Assembly (NCBI RefSeq): GCF_947504215.1
Contig: NZ_CANNGO010000001.1
Span: 1,012,472-1,076,471 of the forward strand
DNA from: an uncultured Ruegeria sp.
GTDB taxonomy: Bacteria; Pseudomonadota; Alphaproteobacteria; Rhodobacterales; Rhodobacteraceae
Length of the DNA stretch: 64,000 bases
Direction of reading: 5' to 3'
Part shown: piece by piece, positions 52,038 through 60,133 of the stretch
How the letters are laid out: each line of letters starts with the position of its first letter
Numbering within the stretch: position 1 is the first letter of the stretch
Position numbers and translations under genes: made by a program
Notes under the pieces: model-generated
Database searches by the model: none
Told to the model about the DNA's origin: nothing
Seen by the model: only the letters and a program-made list of their open reading frames with translations

Positions 52038-53009
52038 ATGCTGATCATGCAAAAACCGAATGATGAATTGGCTTCGATGGATTTTCGCGTTTTGCGATTT
52101 TTGCGGATCTTGTTGCAGACCGGCAGCGTGACCCGAACTGCTGAACTGCTTGAGATCAGTCAACCCGCGGCAAGTCGCATTCTTGCACGCATTCGGGATC
52201 TGACTGGCGACCCATTATTAATCCGAACTCAGGCAGGGTATCAGCTGACGGATCACGCCCTGTCGCTTCAGGAACCGGTGCTAGAGGCGATCCACGCGAC
52301 CGAAGCGGTTTTTCTGCCACCTCGGTTTGATCCTGCCCGTTCAAGTCGGCGTTTTAGGATCGCTGGTACCGACTATGCTGCGGCCTGCATCATTGGGCCG
52401 CTTGTCGATCGGCTGGCGACGGCAGCGCCACATGTTAGAGTGGATGTAACACCATTGGTTCCAGACAGTTTTTCGGATATTCAAGACGGCGAAATTGATT
52501 TCGTCTTTTACGCTGGACTCAAGGTGAAGGGTGATCTGATTGTCAAAAAACTCTTTGCAGACAGCTACGTCCTTCTCATTCGTGAGGGTCATCCATTGCA
52601 TGAGCTTGCTGCGCAGAAGGGCTTTCTGGAACCACCGGATATCACACCGTACCGACAGATTGAATTCAGCTACCCGACGGTTGATCGGTTGCGTGCGGAT
52701 ACCGTAATGCGCGCGACCAGCAATGACGACCCAGCAATGTTGTCTGTACCCTTCTTCACCTCTATGCCTTTCCACGTCGCAAACAGTGACGCCGTTGCAG
52801 CCGCTCCGTCACGCTTGGGAGTTCAACTCTCCTCATTCTCCAGCATCGTGTCGGTTCCCTTCAGGTCAGGGGCGGAATTTTCTTACTACCTGCTCTGGCA
52901 TGAGCGGGGGCAATTCAATCCAGCATTTCGTTGGTTTGTGGATGAGGTCATACAGACCGTCACTCAGCAAACTACGTCCTTCGGAAGAGCTTCGGAGACG
53001 GTCGAATAA
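52038..53009 (+). CDS. LysR-family transcriptional regulator
   Basis: 323 aa; ATG 52038 or 52047. Winged helix at the N-terminus (LRFLRILLQTGSVTRTAELL, EISQPAASRILARIRDLTGD) followed by a LysR substrate-binding domain of NodD/NahR-like pattern (RFRIAGTDYAAACIIGPLVD; DFVFYAGLKVKGDLIVKKL). No strong ribosome site. Divergent from the EF-hand/hydrolase/propeller/monooxygenase set and upstream of the dehalogenase; may control either. Confidence 0.88.
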   Translation: MLIMQKPNDELASMDFRVLRFLRILLQTGSVTRTAELLEISQPAASRILARIRDLTGDPLLIRTQAGYQLTDHALSLQEPVLEAIHATEAVFLPPRFDPARSSRRFRIAGTDYAAACIIGPLVDRLATAAPHVRVDVTPLVPDSFSDIQDGEIDFVFYAGLKVKGDLIVKKLFADSYVLLIREGHPLHELAAQKGFLEPPDITPYRQIEFSYPTVDRLRADTVMRATSNDDPAMLSVPFFTSMPFHVANSDAVAAAPSRLGVQLSSFSSIVSVPFRSGAEFSYYLLWHERGQFNPAFRWFVDEVIQTVTQQTTSFGRASETVE

Positions 53010-53262
53010 CCAAGAGGGGCGCATCGTTCATGCCGTCTCGTAGTCGCTTTTCTAAGCCAAGATTCGGCCCATTCCGGACTTTGAACCGGCATTCAAGATG
53101 CTGCGTTCGCAGCCCACTTTGCGGTCGTTTGCTGCAAGCGCATAGTTTGACTGCTAACGAACACACACATCGCGGACAAACCAGACATCCACTTAGGGTG
53201 GGTTGCGATACTGCATCTCGACTTGCGTGATTACCCGAATGCAATTGTGAGAATGATCGATC

Positions 53263-54162
53263 ATGGATGTCCTGAGAACATCGGATGAGAGATTTCTAGC
53301 TCTGCCCGGCTACAATTTCGACCCGAACTACGTCGAAGACCTCGAAGGCTACGAAGGTCTTAGCGTGCACTACGTGGATCAAGGCCCGAATAACGCACCG
53401 CGAACATTCCTGTGCTTGCCGGGTCAGCCAACTTGGGCCTATCTTTTTCGACGGATGATACCCGTTTTTACTCAATCTGGTGCGCGTGTCGGCGTGCCGG
53501 ACTGGTTGGGGTTCGGTAGGTCCGACAAACCCGTCAGTGACGCGTTGTACAGCTTCGATTTTCATCGCGATATGATGATCGCCCTTGTAGTGAAACTGGA
53601 CCTGAAAAATATCACGCTGGTGGTACAGGACTGGGGCGGCATTCTGGGATTGACCCTGCCAATGGATCTTCAGGATCGGTTTTCCCGTTTAGTCGTTATG
53701 AATACGGCACTGCCGACCGGAGAGAGCCTTGGGGACGGTTTCCAAAGTTGGAAAGACTATGTGGCCAGCCGACCGAACCTAGATTGCGGCGCGTTGATGC
53801 AGCGGGCTTGTCCACAATTGAGTGAAGCCGAGGCGCTTGCGTTTGAAGCCCCGTTCCCTGATCAACGGTACAAAGCCGGTGTCCGCCGGTTCCCCCAAAT
53901 GGTGATGATTGAGCCGGGTATGGCCGGTATTGAAACAACAAAGCGCGCCCAAAAATTCTGGCAAACAGAATGGGCCGGGGAGAGCTTCATGGCAATCGGA
54001 GCGAAAGACCCAGTTTTGGGCGTACCTGTGATGAGCAAGCTGCGCAAAGTCATCAGAGGTTGCCCTGAGCCATTGGTTTTAGAAGAGGCTGGGCATTTCG
54101 TGCAGGAATGGGGCGATCAGGTCGCAAGTGCAGCTCTGAAGCATTTTGGTGACGCATCATGA
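53263..54162 (+). CDS. Haloalkane dehalogenase-like alpha/beta hydrolase (HLD-I type)
   Basis: 299 aa. The nucleophile segment VVQDWGGILGL puts Asp123 as nucleophile and Trp124 as first halide Trp; Trp163 (FQSWKDYV) fits the second. Asp249 (GAKDPVLG) and His278 (EEAGHFVQEWG) complete the triad. These positions match DhlA-type enzymes. The usual HGEPTW is PGQPTW, so His-Gly is replaced by Pro-Gly and Glu by Gln. The enzyme hydrolyses carbon-halogen bonds in haloalkanes; the substrate here is unknown. Confidence 0.85.
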   Translation: MDVLRTSDERFLALPGYNFDPNYVEDLEGYEGLSVHYVDQGPNNAPRTFLCLPGQPTWAYLFRRMIPVFTQSGARVGVPDWLGFGRSDKPVSDALYSFDFHRDMMIALVVKLDLKNITLVVQDWGGILGLTLPMDLQDRFSRLVVMNTALPTGESLGDGFQSWKDYVASRPNLDCGALMQRACPQLSEAEALAFEAPFPDQRYKAGVRRFPQMVMIEPGMAGIETTKRAQKFWQTEWAGESFMAIGAKDPVLGVPVMSKLRKVIRGCPEPLVLEEAGHFVQEWGDQVASAALKHFGDAS

Positions 54163-54689
54163 ATTGAAGCAGTAGAATCGACCGCGACGTTGCGCTTAAG
54201 GTCGGCCTCGGGCTCGAACCGGTCATCTGACGGTTCCAGTAGGTCATCGAGTCGATTCAGACGGCATCAAGGTCAGCCTATGGGACCTTGCGGACCTTCG
54301 ACGCGTTGGCAATCTGTTGAGCAAAACACGGGATAACGGCCACAGAGCTGCCGTTCTCCGCGTTTGCAGCACCAAGCACAGTAAATGGCAGCTATGCGCA
54401 GGAAGCGGATTTACGTCATGGTCAATCGGATTGACTTTCACCTGACGTAGCAACATAAGAGCGCATTGGTGAATTCAATTCGTCGTCGCGATGCTGCCGA
54501 CTTCGAGAACCAATGGTCTTCAATAAAATTGTAGCATGTACTCCTGCTGTGACGGTTGTCGGGCAAGGGGTTCGCGATGAATTCGTTGCTCCAACGTGTC
54601 GGCGTTGGCCACTTACCGAGTGTCCGACATTGTTTCGCACAAAAGGAAGGCTGCTCACTTGCTAAATTGGCTTAGAAGCTTTCGGTTTG
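54163..54689. other. Intergenic region with degenerate repeat sequence, no gene called
   Basis: 527 bp. Short overlapping frames have no recognisable family. A segment at about 54387-54420 resembles one at about 47724-47751 (pattern GCAGCT-n7/8-AAGCGGA), suggesting worn dispersed intergenic repeats. The promoter of the seven-repeat protein should be near 54600-54680. Confidence 0.4.
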
Positions 54690-55502
54690 ATGACCGATAG
54701 TACAGACATCTCACCCCATTACGGCCTGCCTGCAGCCGAACGCATGTGGTTGGGTGCGACACGGCTCTTTGCTTGTCTAAGCTTCATATTCTTTTTCGCT
54801 CTTCCTGTAACGCCAGTGTTGGCGCAGGCTGTTCCAGCCAACGCGCGCAGCGACAACGGTGGTGAAGGTTGGGTCTGTGATGACGGGTATGAAAGAGTTC
54901 GAGATTCATGTCGAAGCACCATTGTGCCAGACAACGCCTATCTCACCGGCAATTCCTATGGTCGGCGTTGGGAATGCAATCATGGTTCCCAACTTATCGG
55001 CGAGCAATGTGAACAGCTTGATGTTCCTGATAACGCTTACACTACATCGACAGGCGATAGGTGGAGCTGTAATCGCTTATTCCGCCGCATCGGAAACGAA
55101 TGCGAGGAAATCATAGCCCCTCGAAATGGCTTCATTGCGACCCGATTCGGTGTTCAAGAAACTCATTGTGAATGGGGATTTCGGATGGAAAGTGACGAAT
55201 GTGTCGAGATTTCGGTTCCGAAGAATGGTCGCTTGACAGACAGACGCAGCTCTATGGGTTGGGTGTGTCTGCGCGGCTTCACAGCAAGCGACGCAAGCTG
55301 TATCCCACTCAACATCCCCGAAAACGCCTACTTTTCCGAAGAATCTCAATTCGGGTGGGAACGCGAGCGTGGATTTCGCGCTGACATGGACAAATGCCAG
55401 CCTGTCATTGTTCCCCAGAATGCCCATCTCAACCGCAGAGGTGATGGATGGGCATGCAATCGACCCTTCATACGTCAGTTGGATGCATGTGTTGATGATT
55501 AG
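54690..55502 (+). CDS. Secreted protein of seven two-cysteine repeats (copy A)
   Basis: 270 aa from ATG 54690. A 20-residue N-terminal stretch precedes a hydrophobic signal (LSFIFFFALPVTPVLAQA). The rest is seven units of about 30 residues with pattern VPxNAYL...GxxWxCxRGF...C, e.g. VPDNAYTTSTGDRWSCNRLF. Each unit has two cysteines; unit 6 (FGWERERGF) has Arg for the first. No catalytic domain. Similar repeats occur C-terminal to peptidase or caspase-like domains in alphaproteobacteria (from memory). A paralogue lies at 61413-62252, on the opposite strand. Confidence 0.8.
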   Translation: MTDSTDISPHYGLPAAERMWLGATRLFACLSFIFFFALPVTPVLAQAVPANARSDNGGEGWVCDDGYERVRDSCRSTIVPDNAYLTGNSYGRRWECNHGSQLIGEQCEQLDVPDNAYTTSTGDRWSCNRLFRRIGNECEEIIAPRNGFIATRFGVQETHCEWGFRMESDECVEISVPKNGRLTDRRSSMGWVCLRGFTASDASCIPLNIPENAYFSEESQFGWERERGFRADMDKCQPVIVPQNAHLNRRGDGWACNRPFIRQLDACVDD

Positions 55503-55555
55503 ACGAAGGAAATATCGCGGGCCAAAGGGTCTTAAACAGCCTGACCAAGAGGGAC

Positions 55556-55696
55556 ATGTTGGTGAACCATAAATCTTTGGACGAGAAGCTGGGCAAAAGC
55601 CTCAAAGCCGATATTGCACGACGCAGACTAACGACGGTGAAATATGTCATTGGTGTTGGAATCTTGATTGCAGCCATAGTCGTCGTGTTTCTTTGA
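55556..55696 (+). CDS. Small single-pass membrane protein
   Basis: 46 aa: charged N-terminus (KSLDEKLGKSLKADIARRRL) then a C-terminal hydrophobic helix YVIGVGILIAAIVVVFL that ends the protein. AAGAGGG is five bases before the ATG, a good ribosome site. Its TGA overlaps the next ATG (TGATG), indicating coupled translation. Looks like a tail-anchored inner-membrane protein. Family unknown. Confidence 0.7.
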   Translation: MLVNHKSLDEKLGKSLKADIARRRLTTVKYVIGVGILIAAIVVVFL

Positions 55697-56403
55697 TGCG
55701 CAAAAGGGATTTCCAAGTGACACTCCAAAACTCTACTAAGATCGACCTTGGCCTGGAACAACGGGCTTTTCAGGACCGCAGTGTTCGAAGAAAACGCGGT
55801 GCAGACGTATCCGGGATTACAGAAGAAGAGTACGGTAAATACTGGATAAAAGCCGGTGTGCTGAGTGGAGTTTGCGTCGCAAGAGCGTTCCCCAAAAAGC
55901 CGGCAAAAACCCAGACCATGATAGCTGATGCAGTTGGAGACACTCCCGAGAAGGCTATCCGCGCATTGAAAGAACTGCTCGAAGAGCGAGACAGGCAGCG
56001 TACTCAGAAGCGTCGGCTAGAAGAAAACTCTGGGACATATGTGCCCGGCGAATGGGAATATGTTGAGGCATTGCACCAAGTCAGATTTTCCGACGCCCAG
56101 GTTGCAATGCTCAAAGCCCTTACAATCGCGGGCAAGGAAGGTTTGACCATCGGTCAACTCACGAGCACCGCAGAGTATAAATCTCGCGAAACCGCCGTTA
56201 AAGCGTTCAAAAATACTGGGTTAATGATTGCAGAATATCTGGAAATAGAGCTCATTGAGACCGGAGCCGCGCGTGGAAATGGCCTAGCTCAGGTGGTCGC
56301 CTACTCTCACATCTGCAATAGTGACGAACCTGCTACCTGGATCATGCATCCGGAGTTGCGAAATGCGGTTCGTGCGGTCTTGGGAATCCGATCCAACGCT
56401 TGA
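55696..56403 (+). CDS. Uncharacterised protein with possible C-terminal winged helix
   Basis: 235 aa. Not assigned to a family. Residues about 1-110 are basic with a charged coil (IRALKELLEERDRQRTQKRR). About 125-233 (FSDAQVAMLKALTIAGKEGL, TIGQLTSTAEYKSRETAVKA, ATWIMHPELRNAVRAVLG) has the layout of a winged-helix domain ending in a strand plus helix. The start overlaps the membrane-protein stop. Followed after 18 bp by the ParB/Srx-like gene, so the three form a coupled cassette. Confidence 0.7.
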   Translation: MRKRDFQVTLQNSTKIDLGLEQRAFQDRSVRRKRGADVSGITEEEYGKYWIKAGVLSGVCVARAFPKKPAKTQTMIADAVGDTPEKAIRALKELLEERDRQRTQKRRLEENSGTYVPGEWEYVEALHQVRFSDAQVAMLKALTIAGKEGLTIGQLTSTAEYKSRETAVKAFKNTGLMIAEYLEIELIETGAARGNGLAQVVAYSHICNSDEPATWIMHPELRNAVRAVLGIRSNA

Positions 56404-56421
56404 AAGGATACCTTACGATCC

Positions 56422-56670
56422 ATGCTTGAGAAAAAACCTTACCCGATTGAGCAAATCTATGTTCCTGTGAGACGAGCGAAAACACTGGATCAGCAAAGAG
56501 TCTTAGAACTAGCAAAGGACATATTGAAGAACGGCCAAAGGACTCCAATCCAACTGCGCATTGACGATAAGCGGTTTGTTTTGATTGAAGGCCTTCATCG
56601 TCTGGAGGCCATTCGAGCTCTCGGTGGCGATACAATAGAAGCATATCTCGTGCGCGCGAGGATGCACTGA
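56422..56670 (+). CDS. Minimal ParB/Srx-like domain protein
   Basis: 82 aa, just a ParB N-terminal/sulfiredoxin-like domain: IEQIYVPVRRAKTLDQQRVL, NGQRTPIQLR, and the nucleotide-binding IEGLHRLEAIRALGGDTIEA. It lacks the helix-turn-helix of partition ParB, so it is not a segregation protein. The G-x-HR motif is the CTP/ATP-binding and potential catalytic site in this superfamily. Third gene of the cassette with the membrane and winged-helix-like proteins. Biochemical role unknown. Confidence 0.82.
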   Translation: MLEKKPYPIEQIYVPVRRAKTLDQQRVLELAKDILKNGQRTPIQLRIDDKRFVLIEGLHRLEAIRALGGDTIEAYLVRARMH

Positions 56671-57013
56671 GGAGCATGTTTGTTCGGAATTTGGCAACTC
56701 ATAAGACTTCGTCAGATAGTATTGACGGTCTTTCAGGGTCTCCAACGCAATTAATGGCTGTTTGGTCGAACTTCGGAAATGGCCGCCTAACCCGACAACC
56801 CGCCGAATGCTCCAGCAGCGATCAATTTGCGGCACAAAGGATACTAAGGGTCCTTGTGAACCGACCGAACTCGTCGCAGAGAATAACCGCAAGGAGCCCA
56901 GTACCTACGTTTCTTCGCAACTCTACAAAGACCATTTCAATGCGGAGGAACAAGCTGGTTCGGAAAACACTGGCGCGGTGCGAATAGCAGTTTCAATGCT
57001 GGTGAACGGTCAG
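56671..57013. other. Intergenic region, no gene called
   Basis: 343 bp between the ParB-like gene and the convergent secreted-protein gene. The longest rightward frame (56762-57157) runs antisense into that gene and has no family features. No clear repeats or terminator. Confidence 0.4.
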
Positions 57014-57355
57014 TTAGCGTACCGTCACTTTGATTTTGGTTCCTGCAACTTCAATCGTCTCTCGACCTTTCTTTTTCGCGGTAAATATGACCTCAACCGC
57101 TGGAGTCCATCCGCCACACGTTCGACTTTTCGTCACGCCCCACTTTCCGTTGCTTAAGATACCAAGCTTTGTGTTTCGTGTTCGGTTTGGATCGACGTTG
57201 TTTGGTCGGCTACCGCACTCGCCTCTGTATCCATTCACTACAACAGATTGCCCGACTTTCAGGTCAACTGATCTATGCGTGGGAATTTTATTGTTCGGAT
57301 CGGCGCTAACAACTGAACCAAGTATCACGCAAACTAAGACAATGGTGCGGAACAT
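57014..57355 (-). CDS. Small secreted protein of unknown function
   Basis: 113 aa from ATG 57355, which has a strong GGAGGAAGG. Signal peptide MFRTIVLVCVILGSVVSADP. The mature part is beta-rich (VDLKVGQSVVVNGYRGECGS; WTPAVEVIFTAKKKGRETIE) with two cysteines that may pair (GECGS, RTCGG). Ends VAGTKIKVTVR. Resembles small Ig-like or BACON-like folds. No neighbour suggests a role. Confidence 0.65.
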   Translation of the reverse strand: MFRTIVLVCVILGSVVSADPNNKIPTHRSVDLKVGQSVVVNGYRGECGSRPNNVDPNRTRNTKLGILSNGKWGVTKSRTCGGWTPAVEVIFTAKKKGRETIEVAGTKIKVTVR

Positions 57356-57419
57356 GAACCTTCCTCCAATTAGCCAGTCCACAATAAGAAGGCTCGTCAT
57401 TCGGTCAAACATAAAGGCT

Positions 57420-57858
57420 ATGACCTGCCCACCGCAACGCAGGCGGTCGCGATATGCTTTGAGTCTGATGGAGCGGGAGGAGATATCCCGGGGGCTTGTC
57501 GCACGGCAGTCGCTTCGTTCAATCGCCCAAAGTCTGAACCTGTCGCCGTCGACGATCAGCCGAGAGGTTCGCAGGAACGGCGGACGTCAAACCTATCGTG
57601 CGGCCCGCTCAGACCAGCGCGCGTGGGACTGCGCAGCGCGGCCTAAGTAGTGTAAGCTCTCGTTCAACGATCCTTTGTGCCACTTGATTGCGCGCAAGCT
57701 GCGCCGGAAATGGTCACCTCAGCAGATCGCTGGTTGGCTCAAGCGCAAGCATCCTGACCAAGAGGAAAGCCGTGTGAGCCACGAAACGATCTACCGCAGT
57801 CTTTATGTTCAAACCCGTGGTGTTTTGAAGAAGGAATTGCAGGAATGCCTACGCAGTC
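57420..57858 (+). pseudogene. IS30-family transposase N-terminal remnant
   Basis: One frame from ATG 57420 gives IS30 N-terminal features: LMEREEISRGLVARQSLRSI, LNLSPSTISREVRRNGG (helix-turn-helix), then KWSPQQIAGWLKRKHP and SHETIYRSLYVQTRGVLKKE. A TAG at about 57648 interrupts it, and similarity ends near 57858, before the catalytic DDE core. It is truncated at the junction with an IS1182 fragment. Confidence 0.82.
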
Positions 57859-57865
57859 CCCGTGC

Positions 57866-58003
57866 CATCTCAACCTTCTTTCGGAGCTTCATCGAGATTT
57901 CGTATTGCTCGGTTTTGGCAATGTCGCGGGCGACCTGGCGGGCGTCTTCGTGTTCTTCGCGGGTTATCTTGCGCGCGTCTGCGTTGGGGCAGCACTTGGG
58001 CTT
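57866..58003 (-). pseudogene. IS1182-family transposase fragment
   Basis: On the minus strand about 45 codons match the C-terminal part of an IS1182-type transposase: NADARKITREEHEDARQVAR and DIAKTEQYEISMKLRKKVEM, which includes the final catalytic Glu. The rest is missing on both sides. It abuts the IS30 remnant, so one element inserted into or recombined with the other. Confidence 0.7.
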
Positions 58004-58030
58004 AATCGTCATACTCACAGCATCGGCCAT

Positions 58031-58348
58031 TTAGGCTAGATGGTTTTGAATTCGCACACCGCCCAGAGCGGACCTTGGACCCGCATACCCATCGCTGCAG
58101 CGCGGCCTGTCGTACCAGCCGCCCTGCACATGCAAAATGTCAGGCCAGCCAAATTCGCAAAATACGTACAAAGTTAGCATTTGCTACGCTAACACCAATG
58201 ACCGCTTTTGGGTTTTATGACCCAATTTCTCCGCAAAACCCACGCCCGTAACAGTCTATATTGCTGGCACCAAATAGATATGTTTTCGGTCGAGCTAGTG
58301 CCGCAACCGAGGTGCAAATAGAGAGCCAAGCAAAAGCCAGATAGATAT
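58031..58348. other. Intergenic region after IS debris, no gene called
   Basis: 318 bp with no convincing frame. A GC-rich patch near 58080-58130 contains GCAGCGCGGCCTGTC; a similar phrase (GCGGCGCGGCCCGTCAG) ends the window at about 63950-63966, possibly a shared IS end or recombination remnant. Confidence 0.3.
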
Positions 58349-58630
58349 CTAAAACTCATCAAATTCGGGGACATTGCCAAGCCTAATGATGAAGCTTGGC
58401 GACCCGATTTCGCCACTGTTCGCGTCCTCACTGACCATGTAGGCATCGGCGCCAGTGCAATCGTCGGATTGCGCTTCCCTTTCTGCTCTGTTTTGTGCCT
58501 CCGCTGCCATGGAGTATTCAAATTGCTTGCCGATTTTCAAGCGTCCTTGCCCTCCGCGTCCTGGCTTCTGTTCCACATATGTCTGGCAGATATAGTGAAC
58601 TTTTTCTGAGCTCTCACCTGAGAGTGTCAT
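58349..58630 (-). CDS. Conserved small protein of unknown function
   Basis: 93 aa. AAGGATATTGCC precedes the ATG. The sequence has a plausible fold: VHYICQTYVEQKPGRGGQGR, then a helix AAEAQNRAEREAQ, then SGEIGSPSFIIRLGNVPEFD. Similar small proteins with a basic loop, an alanine-rich helix and an ending in RxGxVPE occur in alphaproteobacteria (from memory, no family name). No catalytic motif. Confidence 0.6.
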   Translation of the reverse strand: MTLSGESSEKVHYICQTYVEQKPGRGGQGRLKIGKQFEYSMAAEAQNRAEREAQSDDCTGADAYMVSEDANSGEIGSPSFIIRLGNVPEFDEF

Positions 58631-58749
58631 GGCAATATCCTTGAAAAGATTACGAGCGCTGCTGATGCATGAGAAAAGTAGCGGTCGCTATCCGCTTTGT
58701 TTGTGTTCCGCTCATTCAAGTTGCGCGAAAAAGAGGGCCAACGATCCGG

Positions 58750-58962
58750 TCACCGCTTTTTGACGGGCTTCGAGGGACAGGCTTCAGATGTTGTGTTCGC
58801 ATCCCTTTCGAGCCGAGTTTTGCGAAGCCGGGCGTTCTTGATCTGTCGTTGTTCTGCTTCTTCGTTGACCATTTCCCTAACGACCCGCGTTGTTTTGTCC
58901 ATCGCTGTTTCCGCCTTGGGAGCGTGTGCATTGAAGACAGTTCTTTTTTTCAGCTTTGCCAA
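58750..58962 (-). CDS. Small basic charged protein
   Basis: 70 aa from a TTG at 58962 with GGAG 12 bases upstream; an ATG at 58995 would add 11 residues. Almost all residues are charged or polar: AKLKKRTVFNAHAPKAETAM, DKTTRVVREMVNEEAEQRQI, KNARLRKTRLER. Predicted helical, possibly nucleic-acid binding. It lies between a conserved small protein and the racemase end, all minus strand. The start choice is tentative. Confidence 0.5.
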   Translation of the reverse strand: MAKLKKRTVFNAHAPKAETAMDKTTRVVREMVNEEAEQRQIKNARLRKTRLERDANTTSEACPSKPVKKR

Positions 58963-59011
58963 TGGTTGTTCTCCTATCCGTTTCCAACGGCGCATTTATC
59001 AGTTGAGTATT

Positions 59012-60133
59012 TCAAATCGATGCCAGGTGATTGCCTGGTCCTTGAGAGACGCGCACGTGTCGTGAAGGACTGCGATGGAGCAGCTTCGTCTTGACGTCAG
59101 GAGCGGACATAGCTTTCATCAACGCGCTATAGTTCATTTGGAACCTCATTTCCGATCCTACGCTCTGCGTCGAATGGCATGTGCTGATGACAAGATGATC
59201 GCTTGTTGCACCGATGAGTCTGTTTCTAGGAGGCATCGAAAGCCCAAATACGTCCGTATCTTGCTGACCAATGGCGAGGATTAATTGTGTGCTCTGTCCG
59301 CTTTTTGGGACAAGGTGAAGTTTTTTGAATACCGGGTCGCAGATGCTCTGAGGGTGAGATGCAGGTTTGGACCCTGTTTCAATTACCTCGGCGACAAGCG
59401 TAAAGGCATCCGTATACAGCCCGCCTATCTGATCCCCGGAAACCGGATCAACACCGAGAAGTATTGCTTCCCCCAGCCTTAGATCGTTGATGCGACCAGC
59501 TGGGTGTCCACTTAAGGCCCAAGGAAGGTTGGCCGAGTTACCGCCAGATACCGTCTGAAGGAAGAGACCACACTGTCCCTCTGTGTCATTTGCCAGGACA
59601 GACAAGGCGTCCATGTCCGCAGCATTCGGGGCATTTCCGCTTAAGCATGCAAAGTTTGCTCCGATGCCCTTCAGCGCGACACCAGGCATGTCCACCACTT
59701 TCTGTGCAATTGAGCCGAGGTTTTCTGGCATGATCCCTTCGCGCAGATCGCCCATCTCAACCATCAAGATAATGCCGTGAGTACAGTCTTTCCGGATCGC
59801 GGCGGCAGCCAGAGCAGTAATCACGAGGATCTCTGTGTTGTAGCTTGTCTCACAGTACTGGACGACCTGATCGACCTGGCTCAGCGTTGGTGTGCGGATC
59901 AAGGTGACCGGGCATGTCAAGCCCGCATTGCGTAACTTCCGCACGTTGCTAAGACGCGCTTCTGCAAGTCCCACAGCGCCACCGTCCAGCATGGCCCGAG
60001 CGATGGTTGGATGCCCGCACACTGCCTTGGTCACACCGGTGACGCTGATGCTGCGTGTCTTGAGACGCTCGATCACAGTCTTCGCATTGTGACGTATCTT
60101 GCTCAGATGTAGCTCAATGCGGGGGGTGCTCAT
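59012..60133 (-). CDS. Alanine/ornithine racemase-family PLP enzyme
   Basis: 373 aa. Fold-type III PLP enzyme: the Schiff-base Lys is Lys36 in VTGVTKAVCGHPTIARAM, followed by LAEARLSNVRKLRNAG and the barrel elements VEMGDLREGI and GIGANFACLSG. The pattern is that of ornithine racemase or YhfX-like proteins rather than Alr. Its start overlaps the DUF1611 gene stop by 4 bp, so they are coupled. Substrate probably a D- or L-amino acid; not determinable further. Confidence 0.85.
   Translation of the reverse strand: MSTPRIELHLSKIRHNAKTVIERLKTRSISVTGVTKAVCGHPTIARAMLDGGAVGLAEARLSNVRKLRNAGLTCPVTLIRTPTLSQVDQVVQYCETSYNTEILVITALAAAAIRKDCTHGIILMVEMGDLREGIMPENLGSIAQKVVDMPGVALKGIGANFACLSGNAPNAADMDALSVLANDTEGQCGLFLQTVSGGNSANLPWALSGHPAGRINDLRLGEAILLGVDPVSGDQIGGLYTDAFTLVAEVIETGSKPASHPQSICDPVFKKLHLVPKSGQSTQLILAIGQQDTDVFGLSMPPRNRLIGATSDHLVISTCHSTQSVGSEMRFQMNYSALMKAMSAPDVKTKLLHRSPSRHVRVSQGPGNHLASI

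Noticed and set aside
54190..54240. tRNA-like GGCTCGAACCGGTC string
   Set aside because: A T-arm-like phrase, but I could not build an acceptor stem or anticodon arm around it.
56422..56670. Plasmid partition ParB
   Set aside because: Only 82 aa, no helix-turn-helix, no parA neighbour.
56762..57157. 131-codon plus-strand frame
   Set aside because: Runs antisense into the secreted protein at 57014-57355, which has a strong ribosome site and signal peptide.
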